NCBI RefSeq assembly: GCF_017165765.1
Contig: NZ_JAFGZD010000011.1
Span: 1 to 64,000 of the forward strand
From: Pseudomonas capsici
GTDB taxonomy: Bacteria > Pseudomonadota > Gammaproteobacteria > Pseudomonadales > Pseudomonadaceae
Direction: 5' to 3'
Length of the DNA stretch: 64,000 nucleotides
The notes under the pieces are model-generated. The model was not told where the DNA came from. It saw only the letters and a program-made list of their open reading frames with translations, and made no database searches. Positions within the stretch are counted from its first letter, which is position 1. Each line of letters starts with the position of its first letter. The position numbers were made by a program, and so were the translations under genes. Of the stretch, positions 34,407 through 45,500 are shown piece after piece.

Positions 34407-35366
34407 ATGGAACATCGTGAAGCGCTGATTGCGCTGCGAACATTTCTCTCAACGCAGATCCTCGGCCAGGAAAAACTGATCGAACGCTTGCTGATCGCCT
34501 TGCTTGCCGACGGCCACATGCTGGTCGAAGGCGCTCCGGGTCTGGCCAAGACCAAGGCCATCAAGGAACTGGCCGAAGGCGTCGAAGCGCAATTCCATCG
34601 CATTCAGTTCACCCCCGACCTGCTGCCGGCCGACATCACCGGCACCGAGATCTACCGCCCGGAAACCGGAAGCTTCGTATTCCAGCAAGGGCCGATCTTC
34701 CACAACCTGGTACTGGCCGACGAAATCAACCGCGCGCCGGCCAAGGTACAGTCGGCCCTGCTCGAAGCCATGGCCGAACGTCAGGTCAGCGTCGGACGCA
34801 GTACCTATGACCTGTCGCCGCTGTTTCTGGTCATGGCCACACAGAACCCCATCGAACAGGAAGGCACCTACCCGCTGCCCGAAGCGCAGCTGGATCGCTT
34901 CCTGATGCACGTCAAGATCGGTTTTCCCGACGCTGCGGTAGAACGCAAGATCCTGCAACAGGCCCGCGGCGAAGCCCTCAACGGAGAAACCAAGCCCGAG
35001 CGCCGGATCAGCCAGCAGGCGATCTTTGCCGCCCGCAAGGAAATCCTCGGTCTTTACATGGCCGATGCCGTGGAGGAATACCTGGTGCAACTGGTCATGG
35101 CTACCCGCACCCCGGCCAAGTTCGATCAGGAACTGGCCGAGTGGATCGGCTATGGTGCCAGCCCGCGCGGCTCCATTTCCCTGGATCGTTGCGCCCGCGC
35201 CCACGCCTGGCTGGCCGGGCGCGACTTCGTGAGCCCCGAAGACATTCAGGCGGTGCTGTTCGACGTGCTGCGCCATCGCATCATCCTGTCGTTTGAAGCA
35301 GAAGCTGCCGGTATCGACCAGGACCGTGTCATTCAGCGGATCCTCGACGTCGTCGCCGTTGCCTGA
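34407..35366 (+). CDS. MoxR-type AAA+ ATPase
   Basis: A 319-residue chaperone-like AAA+ ATPase. Walker A is GAPGLAKT at 42-49, Walker B is LVLADEINRA with Asp105-Glu106, sensor 1 is in MATQNPIEQEGTYPLPEAQLDRF and the C-terminal lid domain follows. MoxR ATPases work with VWA-domain proteins, and the five genes downstream supply these. It is the first gene of the operon. Confidence 0.93.
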   Translation: MEHREALIALRTFLSTQILGQEKLIERLLIALLADGHMLVEGAPGLAKTKAIKELAEGVEAQFHRIQFTPDLLPADITGTEIYRPETGSFVFQQGPIFHNLVLADEINRAPAKVQSALLEAMAERQVSVGRSTYDLSPLFLVMATQNPIEQEGTYPLPEAQLDRFLMHVKIGFPDAAVERKILQQARGEALNGETKPERRISQQAIFAARKEILGLYMADAVEEYLVQLVMATRTPAKFDQELAEWIGYGASPRGSISLDRCARAHAWLAGRDFVSPEDIQAVLFDVLRHRIILSFEAEAAGIDQDRVIQRILDVVAVA

Positions 35367-35370
35367 AGCC

Positions 35371-36315
35371 ATGCAACCCTACCTGATTTCACAACCGGGC
35401 ATTCGCGTCAGCCTCAGCGAGCTGATCGAGATGCGGCATCGCGTGCGAGAAGTGCAACTGTTCTCCACGCCGAGCAGACGCAGCCCTCTGATCGGCCTGC
35501 ATCACTCGAAATTGCGCGGACGTGGCGTGGACTTCGATCAGGTGCGGGTCTATCAGGCAGGCGACGATGTGCGCAGCATCGACTGGCGGGTCACGGCCCG
35601 GACCCAGGAACCGCATACCAAGCTGTTCCATGAAGAACGCGAACGTCCGATCTTCATCATGGTGGAACAAAGCCGTCGCCTGTTCTTCGGTTCGGGCCTG
35701 ATGTTCAAGTCGGTGCTGGCAGCCCAGGCTGCGGCCCTGATCGGCTGGGCGGCGCTGGAGCACAACGACCGGATCGGCGGGCTGGTGTTCGGCGACAACG
35801 AGCATTACGAAATAAAACCCCGGCGCAGCAAGCAGTGCCTGCTGCAACTGCTGAACCGGCTGGTGCGGGTCAATCAGTCGCTGCATACCGAAATCGCTGC
35901 CGACCGCGATGCATTCGGCATCGCCTTGCGGCGTGCCCGGGAAGTCCTGCGTCCCGGCAGTCTGGTCATCGTGCTCTGTGACGAACGCGCCCTGTCCGAT
36001 GCTGCCGAACAACAATTGAGCCTGCTGTCACGGCATTGCGACCTGCTGTTGCTGCCTGTCTCCGACCCTCTGGACCGCGCCCTGCCCGCCGCCGGTCTGC
36101 TGCGTTTTGCCGAGCGTGGTGCCCAGCTGGAACTCGACACCCTGGACCCGGAACTGCGCAAGGCCTATCGCGCACAGGGCGAGGCCCGCTCCGATCGCTG
36201 GGAACTGCTGGCGAAGAAACTTCGGGTCCTGCTCATGCCCCTGAGCACTCAAACCGCCATGGTCGAGCAGTTGCGCGACTATCTGGATGCCCGGCATCCG
36301 GTAAAGAACAAATGA
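35371..36315 (+). CDS. DUF58-domain protein of the MoxR/Bat operon
   Basis: A 314-residue cytoplasmic protein with the DUF58 signature RRSPLIGLHHSKLRGRGVDF and YQAGDDVRSIDWRVTAR. The C-terminal half is a degenerate VWA-like fold (RPIFIMVEQSRRLFFGSG). The start at 35371 is four bases after the moxR stop. It partners MoxR in the stress-related aerotolerance-type operon. Confidence 0.9.
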   Translation: MQPYLISQPGIRVSLSELIEMRHRVREVQLFSTPSRRSPLIGLHHSKLRGRGVDFDQVRVYQAGDDVRSIDWRVTARTQEPHTKLFHEERERPIFIMVEQSRRLFFGSGLMFKSVLAAQAAALIGWAALEHNDRIGGLVFGDNEHYEIKPRRSKQCLLQLLNRLVRVNQSLHTEIAADRDAFGIALRRAREVLRPGSLVIVLCDERALSDAAEQQLSLLSRHCDLLLLPVSDPLDRALPAAGLLRFAERGAQLELDTLDPELRKAYRAQGEARSDRWELLAKKLRVLLMPLSTQTAMVEQLRDYLDARHPVKNK

Positions 36316-36806
36316 ACCCTCTGGATCAGTTGCAACCCTTGATCACACCTGCGCCCATCGGCTTCTGGCCGCCGGCACCGGGCTGGTGGCTGCTGATGCT
36401 GCTCATACCTGCCGTGGCCTGGGGTTTCTGGCGCCTGCGTGTGCTGCTGCCGGTCAAGGCCAGCCAGCGACGCAGCGAACAGCCTCTGGACCCGGTACGT
36501 CTTGCCGCGCTGGCCGAACTGGCCAGCCTGCCCAAACCCTATGACGGCGCACCGGCCGGAGCCTGGCTGCAACAGATCAACGGTCTGCTCAAACGTGTGT
36601 GCCGCAACCACTACCCTCATAGCCAGAGCCACACCCTCAATGGTCGCAAATGGCTGGCCTTTCTCGACAACCGCTGCCCGGCCGCCGGCCTGACCCGCTG
36701 GATGATTCTGGTCGAAGGTGCCTATAAACCCGAATGCAAGCTCGACGACAAGGCCATTACCGGCCTGACCCAGTCGGTCGAAACCTGGATTCGCAAACAT
36801 GTTTGA
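36312..36806 (+). CDS. DUF4381 membrane protein of the MoxR/Bat operon
   Basis: A 164-residue protein with one membrane segment (about 22-42, WWLLMLLIPAVAWGFWRLR) and a cytoplasmic helical domain. It matches the DUF4381 proteins found between DUF58 and BatA genes. It overlaps the DUF58 gene by four bases (ATGA) and batA by eight. Confidence 0.87.
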   Translation: MNPLDQLQPLITPAPIGFWPPAPGWWLLMLLIPAVAWGFWRLRVLLPVKASQRRSEQPLDPVRLAALAELASLPKPYDGAPAGAWLQQINGLLKRVCRNHYPHSQSHTLNGRKWLAFLDNRCPAAGLTRWMILVEGAYKPECKLDDKAITGLTQSVETWIRKHV

Positions 36807-37857
36807 GTTCGCCTGGCCATGGGTCTTCGCCCTGCTGCCATTGCCCTGGCTGATGCGCTTTGTGCTGCCGATTGCGGACAGCGGTGAAGCGGCGCTCAAG
36901 GTCAGCTTTCTCAACGAACTCGAAGAACTGAGCGGGCGCCGGGCCAAGGCCAACCTGCCCGCCTGGCGGCAGCGCCTGCCGCTGCTGCTGATCTGGCTGT
37001 TGCTGCTGATAGCGGCAGCCCGTCCGCAATGGCTGGGCGAACCGCTGCCCATCGCCGCCAGCGGCCGGGATCTGCTGGTGGCCGTGGATGTGTCCGGCTC
37101 CATGGACTATCCCGACATGCAATGGAAAGGCGAAGATGTCAGCCGTCTGGTACTGGTCCAGAATCTGCTGGGCGACTTTCTCGAAAACCGCCAGGGTGAT
37201 CGCGTCGGTCTGATCCTGTTTGGCAGCCAGGCATTTCTACAGGCGCCCCTGACCTTCGACCGGCGCACCGTTCGCATCTGGCTGGATGAGGCCAGGATCG
37301 GAATCGCCGGCAAAAACACCGCCATCGGTGACGCCATCGGCCTGGCGCTCAAGCGCTTGCGCCTGCGTCCGGCCAACAGCCGTGTGCTGGTGCTGGTGAC
37401 TGACGGAGCCAACAACGGCGGGCAGATCGATCCGATAACCGCCGCACGGCTGGCCGCCGAAGAAGGTGTGAAAATCTACCCCATCGGTATCGGCTCGGAT
37501 CCCGACAGCAGCGGCGTGCAGAGCATGCTCGGCCTGAACCCGAGTCTGGATCTGGATGAGCCCACCCTCAAGGAAATCGCCGCAATCAGCGGTGGCCAGT
37601 ATTTCCGCGCCCGTGACGGCGAAGAACTGCGCAAGATTCGCCTGACCCTCGATTCACTGGAACCGGTGGCCCAGCAACCCACCCAGGCACGTCCGGCCAT
37701 GGCGCTCTATCAGTGGCCGCTGGCGGCAGCGCTGGTGGGGAGTGTCTTGCTGGTCCTCGTCGATCTGTGGGCCAACAACGCCCTGCAACGCCTGCTCAAC
37801 CAGCAACGACTGGTACGTCTGCGCAAGCGCCTGGAACGTATCCGGAGGCCACGATGA
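36799..37857 (+). CDS. batA: VWA-domain membrane protein, BatA-like
   Basis: A 352-residue inner-membrane protein. Membrane segments flank the VWA domain, at about 60-75 and near 310-330. The MIDAS metal site is intact: DVSGS at 97-101, with later Thr and Asp in ADIGDAI-like and VLVTDGANNGG segments. BatA proteins are thought to form assemblies with BatB and MoxR in envelope or oxidative stress tolerance. It overlaps both neighbours by 4-8 bases. Confidence 0.9.
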   Translation: MFEFAWPWVFALLPLPWLMRFVLPIADSGEAALKVSFLNELEELSGRRAKANLPAWRQRLPLLLIWLLLLIAAARPQWLGEPLPIAASGRDLLVAVDVSGSMDYPDMQWKGEDVSRLVLVQNLLGDFLENRQGDRVGLILFGSQAFLQAPLTFDRRTVRIWLDEARIGIAGKNTAIGDAIGLALKRLRLRPANSRVLVLVTDGANNGGQIDPITAARLAAEEGVKIYPIGIGSDPDSSGVQSMLGLNPSLDLDEPTLKEIAAISGGQYFRARDGEELRKIRLTLDSLEPVAQQPTQARPAMALYQWPLAAALVGSVLLVLVDLWANNALQRLLNQQRLVRLRKRLERIRRPR

Positions 37858-39569
37858 TCGCGCTCTGGCCTCACTGGCTACGGCCCTGGTGGCTGCTGAT
37901 CCTGCCACTGCTGGGCCTGTTGATCTGGCATCTCTGGCACCGGCAGAAACGCGCCGGGCGCTGGCAGATGATCATGCCCCTGGCGTTCCACTCCGTGCTG
38001 CTCAACGGCGGGCGCGGACGCAACAATAAATTGCCGTGGGTCATTCTGGGCATCTGCTGGGTCCTGGCCGTACTGGCCCTGCTCGGTCCCGGCTGGCAGC
38101 GGGTCGAGCAGATCAGCCAGAAACCGGTCGACCCACTGGTGGTGGTGCTGGAACTGACGCCGCAGATGCTCGCCACCGACAGTCCGCCGACCCGCCTGGA
38201 ACAGGCCAAACGCAAACTGCTGGACCTGTTGCAGGCACGCCGGGACTCGCAGACCGCCATCATCGTTTACGCCGGCAGCGCCCACACGCTGGTGCCACTG
38301 TCCGACGATCAGGTGACCAGCCATAACCTGCTGGATGCCATCAAGCCCTCGATCATGCCCCAGGCCGGTCAACGCGCCGATCTGGCCGTCAGGAAAGCCC
38401 TCGATCTGCTCAAGCAAGGCGCGCTGGGTCAGGGCCGGATTCTGTTGATCGGCTCATCGTTGAGCGAACAGGAACGCCAGGGGATCGAGCAACTGCTCAG
38501 AGGACAATCGCCGCCGCTGCTGATCCTGGGGATCGGTACTGCCGAAGGGGCTCCGGTGACACTGGAAAACGGCAGCCTGCTCAAGGACGCTCAGGGCGCG
38601 ATCATGGTGCCGCGCCTCGATAGCGCAAGCCTCAATGATTTCGCCAACAACCTGGGCGGCAGCTATCGTCAAGCCAGAATGGACGATGAAGACCTGCGCA
38701 GCCTGGGACTGTTTGCCGGCCCGCAGAATCTGCGCAGCGACGGGCAGGTCCTGCAGTTGGATACCTGGGCCGATCAGGGCTACTGGTTCCTGTTGCCGCT
38801 GTTGCTGCTGGCAGCCTGCGCCGGACGACGAGGCTGGCTGTTCTGTCTGCCCCTGCTGTTCATGCTGCCGCAGAACAGCCAGGCGTTCGAGTTCCAGGAC
38901 CTGTGGCTGCGCCCGGATCAACAAGGCCAGCGCCTGCTGGAGCAGCGCCGCCCGGCCGAAGCCGCACAGCACTTTGAGAACCCGCAATGGAAAGGCATGG
39001 CCTTTTATGAAGCGGGAGACTACGCCACGGCAGCCCAGCGCTTCGCCGAAGGCAACACGGCCGCTGACCATTACAATCGCGGCAATGCCCTGGCCCACAG
39101 CGGAGAGCTGGAAGCGGCACTGGATGCTTACGAACAGGCACTGGAGCGCCAGCCGGACTTTCCGGCGGCGCAATTCAACAAGGCATTGATCCAACGCTTA
39201 CTGGATCAGGCCAACGATCCAACCCCTTCGGAAACAGGGCAGGACAAGAGCGAGCAAGCGGAAGAAGGCCACGAAACAGCGCACCAGCAGGCCAGCAATG
39301 CGCCCGAAACGGAACAGAATCAGTCTCAATCCGAGGAAGACGGCAGCACCGACAGCCAGCCCCCCGAATCGGCAGGCAACGACAATACAGGCTCGACGCA
39401 AGACGATGAACAGACCACTCGCCCACCTATCCAGCCGGCCGAGAGCCAGCTCACTGTCGAACGACGTCAGGCGCTGGATCAATGGCTGAGGCAGATCCCG
39501 GACGATCCCGGCGAGCTGCTGCGGCGCAAGTTTCGCTACGAACAGCAACATCAGGAAAAGACCCGATGA
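37854..39569 (+). CDS. VWA/TPR fusion protein, BatB-BatC-like
   Basis: A 571-residue protein that joins a BatB-type membrane VWA domain (about 1-340) to a BatC-like TPR part (about 360-450, DHYNRGNALAHSGELEAALDAYEQALER region). A low-complexity acidic Gln/Glu/Ser tail follows. The MIDAS motif is degenerate: where DxSxS is expected it reads ELTPQML, so metal binding is doubtful. Fusion of batB and batC is common in pseudomonads. The start is ATG 37854, overlapping batA. Confidence 0.88.
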   Translation: MIALWPHWLRPWWLLILPLLGLLIWHLWHRQKRAGRWQMIMPLAFHSVLLNGGRGRNNKLPWVILGICWVLAVLALLGPGWQRVEQISQKPVDPLVVVLELTPQMLATDSPPTRLEQAKRKLLDLLQARRDSQTAIIVYAGSAHTLVPLSDDQVTSHNLLDAIKPSIMPQAGQRADLAVRKALDLLKQGALGQGRILLIGSSLSEQERQGIEQLLRGQSPPLLILGIGTAEGAPVTLENGSLLKDAQGAIMVPRLDSASLNDFANNLGGSYRQARMDDEDLRSLGLFAGPQNLRSDGQVLQLDTWADQGYWFLLPLLLLAACAGRRGWLFCLPLLFMLPQNSQAFEFQDLWLRPDQQGQRLLEQRRPAEAAQHFENPQWKGMAFYEAGDYATAAQRFAEGNTAADHYNRGNALAHSGELEAALDAYEQALERQPDFPAAQFNKALIQRLLDQANDPTPSETGQDKSEQAEEGHETAHQQASNAPETEQNQSQSEEDGSTDSQPPESAGNDNTGSTQDDEQTTRPPIQPAESQLTVERRQALDQWLRQIPDDPGELLRRKFRYEQQHQEKTR

Positions 39570-41215
39570 GTCGTGTGTACCCCCTTTTGACCGGCCTGTT
39601 CCTGGGGCTGGTCGTCTTGTCGTCACAGGCAGCGGAACTGATCGCCAAGGTCGATCGCACGCGCCTCAATTCCGGCGAGACCGTGGAACTGACTCTGGAA
39701 ACCACCGATGTCACGCTGTTCGGCAAACCTGACCTGAGCGCCCTGGACGCAAACTTCGATGTGCGCGGCACCCGCCAGATCAACCGGCTGACCACGCTCG
39801 ATGGCGGCAACCAGGCCACCACCCGCTGGATCATCACCCTGCTGCCCCGCCAGTCGGGCATTGTGGTGATTCCTTCGCTGCAACTGGGCGAACTGAAAAG
39901 CCAGCCGGTAAGCCTGCAGGTCATGCAAAGCGATAGCCGGGAGAAAGGCAGCCAGTTGGCGCCGATTTTCATCGAGGCCAGCCTGGATCAGGAAAGCGTC
40001 TATGTGCAGGCTCAGGCGGTACTGACCCTGCGCATCTATCACTCGGTATCGCTGTTCGACGACAGCAGCCTGAGCCCCTTGCAGATTGCCGAGGCGCGGG
40101 TCGACAAGCTCGGTGACTCACGCACCTATGAAAAGCTGATCAATGGCGTACGCCATGGTGTGATCGAAACGCGCTATGCGATCTACCCCCAGCAGAGCGG
40201 CACCCTGGAAGTCCCGGCGCTGGTCTTCAGTGCCACGCTGGTGCAGACCGGCTCACAGAATCAGGAAGCCAGTCCTTTCGGGCCGCAGCCGGGCCGGCTG
40301 ATGCGGGTCAGTTCCGCCAGGATGCCACTGAACGTCAAACCCAAGCCTGCCGACTACCCGGCCGATGTCCCTTGGCTGCCGGCACGCAGCGTGACGCTGG
40401 AAGAAAGCTGGAACCCCGAACCGGGCAACAGCCAGGTGGGCGACTCCCTGACCCGTACCATCATTCTCAAGGCCGAAGGCCTGTCCGGCTCGCAATTGCC
40501 GCCCTTGCCCGCCACCCAGGTAGCGGGCCTGAGGCATTACCCGGATCAACCGCAACTGGGCAATCTGATCAGCGAGCGCGGCCTGATCGGCACCCGCGAA
40601 GAACGTGAAGCGCTGGTGCCCAATCGTCCGGGTGCCATCGACCTGCCCACCGTGGACGTGACCTGGTGGAACACCCGCGAAGATCATCTGGAACACAGCA
40701 GCCTGCCTGCGCGAACCCTGCAGATCAACAATAATCCGGGGCTGGCGGTGGACACCCCGGTCAATAACGAACAGGGCGGCCTGACGGTCATGGGGCCGCC
40801 GGTCTGGCCATGGCAACTGAGTACCGTGCTGTTCGCCCTGACCACCCTGCTGAGCCTGATCCTCTGGTGGCGGGCACGTGGCCAGCCAGCGGTGACCCGC
40901 ACGGTGCAGACCGGCCCGAGCCCGCGCACCGTACTGGACGATCTCAAGCGTGCGTGTACCGCCAACGATCCCCATGCAACCCGTCAGGCACTCGATGCCT
41001 GGGCACGTCAGCAGCCCGAAACCCTGGCCGACATGGCCGCCCGTTTCGTGCCGCTGTCCGATGCGCTGGATGGCTTGAACGGTGCGCTGTACAGCGAAAC
41101 CGGCAAGTTCTGGATGGGCGAAGATCTGTGGCGCGCCATCCGTACCCTGCCCGCAGCCGAGCGGATCCAGGACCCGACGGGCGATGCAGGCTTGCCGCCG
41201 CTTTATCCGAAGTGA
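39566..41215 (+). CDS. batD: BatD-like protein
   Basis: A 549-residue exported membrane protein. It has a signal peptide (1-23, ending SSQAAE), a long Ig-like beta-rich periplasmic region (about 25-400), a C-terminal membrane segment (PWQLSTVLFALTTLLSLILWW) and a short cytoplasmic helical domain. It closes the moxR-bat operon and overlaps the previous gene by four bases. Confidence 0.9.
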   Translation: MSRVYPLLTGLFLGLVVLSSQAAELIAKVDRTRLNSGETVELTLETTDVTLFGKPDLSALDANFDVRGTRQINRLTTLDGGNQATTRWIITLLPRQSGIVVIPSLQLGELKSQPVSLQVMQSDSREKGSQLAPIFIEASLDQESVYVQAQAVLTLRIYHSVSLFDDSSLSPLQIAEARVDKLGDSRTYEKLINGVRHGVIETRYAIYPQQSGTLEVPALVFSATLVQTGSQNQEASPFGPQPGRLMRVSSARMPLNVKPKPADYPADVPWLPARSVTLEESWNPEPGNSQVGDSLTRTIILKAEGLSGSQLPPLPATQVAGLRHYPDQPQLGNLISERGLIGTREEREALVPNRPGAIDLPTVDVTWWNTREDHLEHSSLPARTLQINNNPGLAVDTPVNNEQGGLTVMGPPVWPWQLSTVLFALTTLLSLILWWRARGQPAVTRTVQTGPSPRTVLDDLKRACTANDPHATRQALDAWARQQPETLADMAARFVPLSDALDGLNGALYSETGKFWMGEDLWRAIRTLPAAERIQDPTGDAGLPPLYPK

Positions 41216-41229
41216 GATGTTGATAGCCC

Positions 41230-41256
41230 TCCCGTGGGAGGGGGCTTGCCCGCGAC
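41230..41256. repeat. Single REP sequence between batD and sbcD
   Basis: CCCGTGGGAGGGGGCTTGCCCGCGAC is the GGGGGCTTGCCCGCGA class of Pseudomonas REP. No inverted partner is seen. It may separate the bat and sbcDC transcripts. Confidence 0.65.
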
Positions 41257-41307
41257 AGGGCCGGAAAACCAATACATCTGCCAAAAATACCGCTTACAGG
41301 TCAATCA

Positions 41308-42552
41308 ATGCGTCTGTTTCACACCTCCGACTGGCATCTGGGTCAGAACCTCCACGGCCAGGAGCGGGACTTCGAACACGCCAGCTTTCTGAACTGGCTG
41401 CTGGCCCGTCTGGCCGAGCGCCAACCCGATGTGCTGCTGATCGCCGGCGACATCTTCGATACGGTCAACCCGCCGGTCAAAGCCCAGGAGCGTCTGTACG
41501 ACTTTATCGTCAACGCCCATGAGCAACAGCCGCTGCTGACCATCGTCATGATTGCCGGCAACCACGATTCGGGCTCACGCATCGAACTGCCTGCTCCGCT
41601 GATGCGCCGCCTGCGCACTCACGCGCTGGGGCGGGTGTTGTGGCTGGATGACGGTTCGCTGGATGCAGAGCGTCTGCTGCTGCCGTTGCCGGATGCGAAA
41701 GGCGACATCAAGGCATGGTGCCTGGCCTTGCCGTTTCTGCGCCCGGCCGAAGTCACGGGCGCGACCCTGGGTGACGATTACCTGCGCGGCATTGCCCAGG
41801 TCCATGAACTGCTGATCGAGGCTGCCAACGCAAAACGTCAGCCGGGCCAGGCCCTGATCGCTGTCAGCCATGCGCATATGGCCGGTGGTTCGGTGTCCGA
41901 AGACTCCGAGCGTAGCCTGATCATCGGCAATGCCGAAGCCCTGCCCGCCAGCCTGTTCGGACCGAGCATCACTTACGTCGCCCTGGGTCATTTGCACAAG
42001 CCCCAGCGGGTCAATGGCGAAGATCGCATTCGCTACAGCGGCTCGCCCATTCCGTTGTCATTCTCGGAAATCGACTACAAGCACCAGATTCTGGAAATCA
42101 ACTGCGACGGCGAGCAACTGGTCAGTGTCGAGCCACGTCTGATCCCCCGTGCCGTCAACCTGCAACGCCTCGGCCCCGCCCCGCTGGCCGAACTGCTGCT
42201 GAAACTCAAGGACCTGCCGGACATCGATCTGCTGGCCGATATCGACCGCCAGCCCTGGCTGGAAGTACGCGTGCGTCTGGACGAGCCGCAACCGGATCTG
42301 CGCAACCAGATAGAAACCGCCCTGCAAGGCAAGGCCGTGCGTCTGGTACGTATCGGAGCCGAATATGCCGGTCATGGCAGCCGCAACGGCGATGATGAGG
42401 AGTCGACCCTGATCGAACTGGGCCAGCTCACACCGCAGGAACTGTTCAGCCGTGCCTGGGAGGAAAACTTCGGCAACGCAGTGGACGAACAGACCCTCAC
42501 CGATTTCGCCACGCTGCTGCGTGAAGTTCAGCAGGAGAGCGAACAGCCATGA
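41308..42552 (+). CDS. sbcD: Exonuclease subunit SbcD (Mre11 homologue)
   Basis: Nuclease subunit of the SbcCD complex, which cleaves DNA hairpins and protein-blocked ends. It is 414 residues with phosphoesterase motifs: Asp8/His10 in TSDWHLGQ, AGDIFDTV, GNHDSGSR, SHAHM and GHLHKPQ. It overlaps sbcC by four bases. Confidence 0.96.
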   Translation: MRLFHTSDWHLGQNLHGQERDFEHASFLNWLLARLAERQPDVLLIAGDIFDTVNPPVKAQERLYDFIVNAHEQQPLLTIVMIAGNHDSGSRIELPAPLMRRLRTHALGRVLWLDDGSLDAERLLLPLPDAKGDIKAWCLALPFLRPAEVTGATLGDDYLRGIAQVHELLIEAANAKRQPGQALIAVSHAHMAGGSVSEDSERSLIIGNAEALPASLFGPSITYVALGHLHKPQRVNGEDRIRYSGSPIPLSFSEIDYKHQILEINCDGEQLVSVEPRLIPRAVNLQRLGPAPLAELLLKLKDLPDIDLLADIDRQPWLEVRVRLDEPQPDLRNQIETALQGKAVRLVRIGAEYAGHGSRNGDDEESTLIELGQLTPQELFSRAWEENFGNAVDEQTLTDFATLLREVQQESEQP

Positions 42553-45500
42553 AAATCCTCGCCATTCGCCTGAAAAACCTGGCTTCGCTGGCCGGGCCGT
42601 TCGAACTGGACTTCACCGCCGAGCCGCTGGCCAGTGCCGGTCTGTTCGCCATTACCGGCCCTACCGGCGCAGGCAAGAGCACCTTGCTCGATGCCCTGTG
42701 TCTGGCACTGTTCGGAGCGATTCCGCGACTGAGCAATATCGGTCAGTCCAAAGTCCCGGATGTTGAAGGTGAAATCACCACCAGCGACCCGCGCACCCTG
42801 TTGCGTCGTGGCACAGGCAGCGGCTATGCCGAAGTGGATTTTGTCGGCATCGACCAGCGTCGTTACCGTGCCCGCTGGGAAACCAATCGCGCCCGTGACA
42901 ACGCGGCGAAAAAACTGCAGGCCAGCCGCCAGACCCTCACCGATCTGGACAGCGAACAAATCCTCAGCAACCAGAGCAAGCGCGAGTTCGAGCAACTGAT
43001 CGAACAGCGCCTGGGCCTCAATTTCGAGCAGTTCACCCGCGCCGTGATGCTCGCCCAAAGCGAGTTCAGTGCCTTCCTCAAGGCCGATGACAAGGAACGC
43101 AGCGAACTGCTGGAAAAGCTGACCAACACCGCCATCTACAGTCAGCTCGGACGCCGCGCCTACAGCAAGAGCAAGGAAGCCGAAGAGGCGCTCAAGGCCC
43201 TCAACGCCCAGGCGGGCAATATCACCCCACTGGAGCCTGAGCAGCGCGCCGAACTCGAACAGAACCTCAGCGAAGCCCAGCAACAGCACAAGGCCCATCA
43301 GGCCCGGTTGCGGCAACTGGAGCTCAAGCAGCAATGGCTGACCGAGCTGCATCGTCTGCGCGATGAACAGTCGAGCGCCAGCGAAAGCCTGAACAGCGCG
43401 CAACAGGATTGGGATAACCAGCAAGGCCAGCGCCAGACCCTCGGTCAACTGGAGCGTCTGGGCCCGCAACGCCATCTTTTTGCCCGCCGTATCGCCCTCA
43501 ATGCCCAGCTCACTCCGCTGGCCGAGCGCATTGGTCAGCACCAAGCCCGGGAAACCACGCTCCAGGCTCAACAGCAGCAACTGGAAAGTGCCCGCAGCAG
43601 CGCGCATGCCAGGCTGCTCGAAGCCCAGCAGCAACAGAACGATGCCAAACCGCTGCTGCAACGGGCCTTTGAAAGCCAGAACACCCTGAACCATCTGACT
43701 CAGGAACTGGCCAGGATCGTCGCGCTCCAGCAACAGGCAGACCAGAGTTGCGCTCAGGGCCAGAGTCAGCTGGACACTTTACGCGCTCAGCAGCAACAGG
43801 TCGCCGAGCGACTGGAACGTATCGCCCTGCAACTGGAACACAGCACCGAACTAGCACCGCTGGCACAAGCCTGGAGCGCCTGGCGCGACCGGCTCAAATC
43901 CCTGACGCTGACTGCCAATCGCCTGAAACACGGGCAAGACGAGCTGCCCGCTCTGCAACAGCGTGCCGCCGATGCCGATCAGCAATTGCACCAGCAGCGC
44001 AACGAGCTGGAAGTGCTGTACCGAGAGGCCGATTGCGAAGCAGAAGCGGTCACCGAGCAGACCCAGCTTCTGGGCAGCCTGTTGCAGGACAACCGCAAGC
44101 AGCAGCGCGCCTTCGAGGAACTGGCCCGTCTGTGGGCCAGCCAGCAGGAGATCGACAAACAGCTGCTGGCACTCGCACAGCAGCAACACGACGCCCAGCA
44201 GGAACGCGAAAAGCTCAATGCCGAAGGCATTCAGACCCGGGACGATCTGAAAGTTGCCGAGCAGACCCTGAGCGTCACTCAGCAATTGCTGGAGCGTCAG
44301 CGTCTGGCCCGCAGCGCCAGCGTCGAAGAACTGCGCGAGCAGTTGCAGGACGACCAGCCCTGCCCGGTGTGCGGCAGCGTCGAACACCCCTGGCATCAGC
44401 CCGAAGCACTGCTGCAAAGCCTGACCCGCCACGATGAAACCGAACAGGCCGGCGCCCAGAAAGCAGTGGATGAGTTAAAGGAAAAGTACAACCAGTTGCG
44501 CGAGCAGGTGGGCGGCGTCATTGCTCGCCAGAAAGAACTTATCCGCCAGCAGGAAAGACTCGCCCTCCAGCAGCAGGAACTCGACCCGGATCTGCAGGCT
44601 CACCCTCTTGGCGCACAACTGCTGGATCGTGATGCCGCACAACGCGACGGCTGGCTGAAGCAGCAACTCAACCAGTTGAACGAAGTCATCAGCCGTGACG
44701 AACAGCGGCAGAATGCATTGCTGAGCCTGCAAAAAGACGCTGCGCGCCTGCAACAGCAAGTCCAGGCTGCTCATGAAGCCAGCCAGACCGCCGCACGTCA
44801 TGTCACGGACCAGATCAAGCAACTGGAAGCGGATCGCGAGCGCCTTGAAGAAGAACTGACAGCGCTTGCCACACTGGTCTCGCCCGAGCTGCTGGACAGC
44901 CTGCGCAACGACGCTTCGGCCACCGTCATGCAGCTTGAGCAACGCGTGACCCAGCGTCTGGACCAGCTCGAACAGCAAGGCGAAGAGCAAGAAGAACAGC
45001 GCGAACGCCAGCAGCGCATCGAAAAGGAACAGGATGCGCAACAGAACCGGGTTCAGCGTCAGACAGAACTGACCGAGCAGGTTCAGACCCTGAGTCAGCA
45101 GCAACAGGCCAGCCAGCAGGTATTGAGCGAACTGCTGGGCTCACACGCCGATGCCCAACAGTGGCAGCAAGCGCTGGAACAGGCGGTCGAACAGGCCAGA
45201 CACGCCGAAAACTCGGCGGGCCAGACATTGCAGGATGTTCACAATCAACGGGTTCAGCTCGGTGCCGAACTCAAGGCCGATCAACAGCAGTTGCAGGCTC
45301 TGGAGCAGGAGTCCGGGCAACTCGACGGCCAGATCGGCGAATGGCGCAGCAGCCATCCTGAAGTGGATGATGCTGCGCTTGAAGACCTGCTGACTTACGA
45401 CGACGCACGCATCGATCAATTGCGTCAGCAACTGAGTCGCAGCGAAAAGGCGCTGGAACAGGCCAGAGTGCTGCTGCAGGAACGCGAACAGCGCCTGCAA

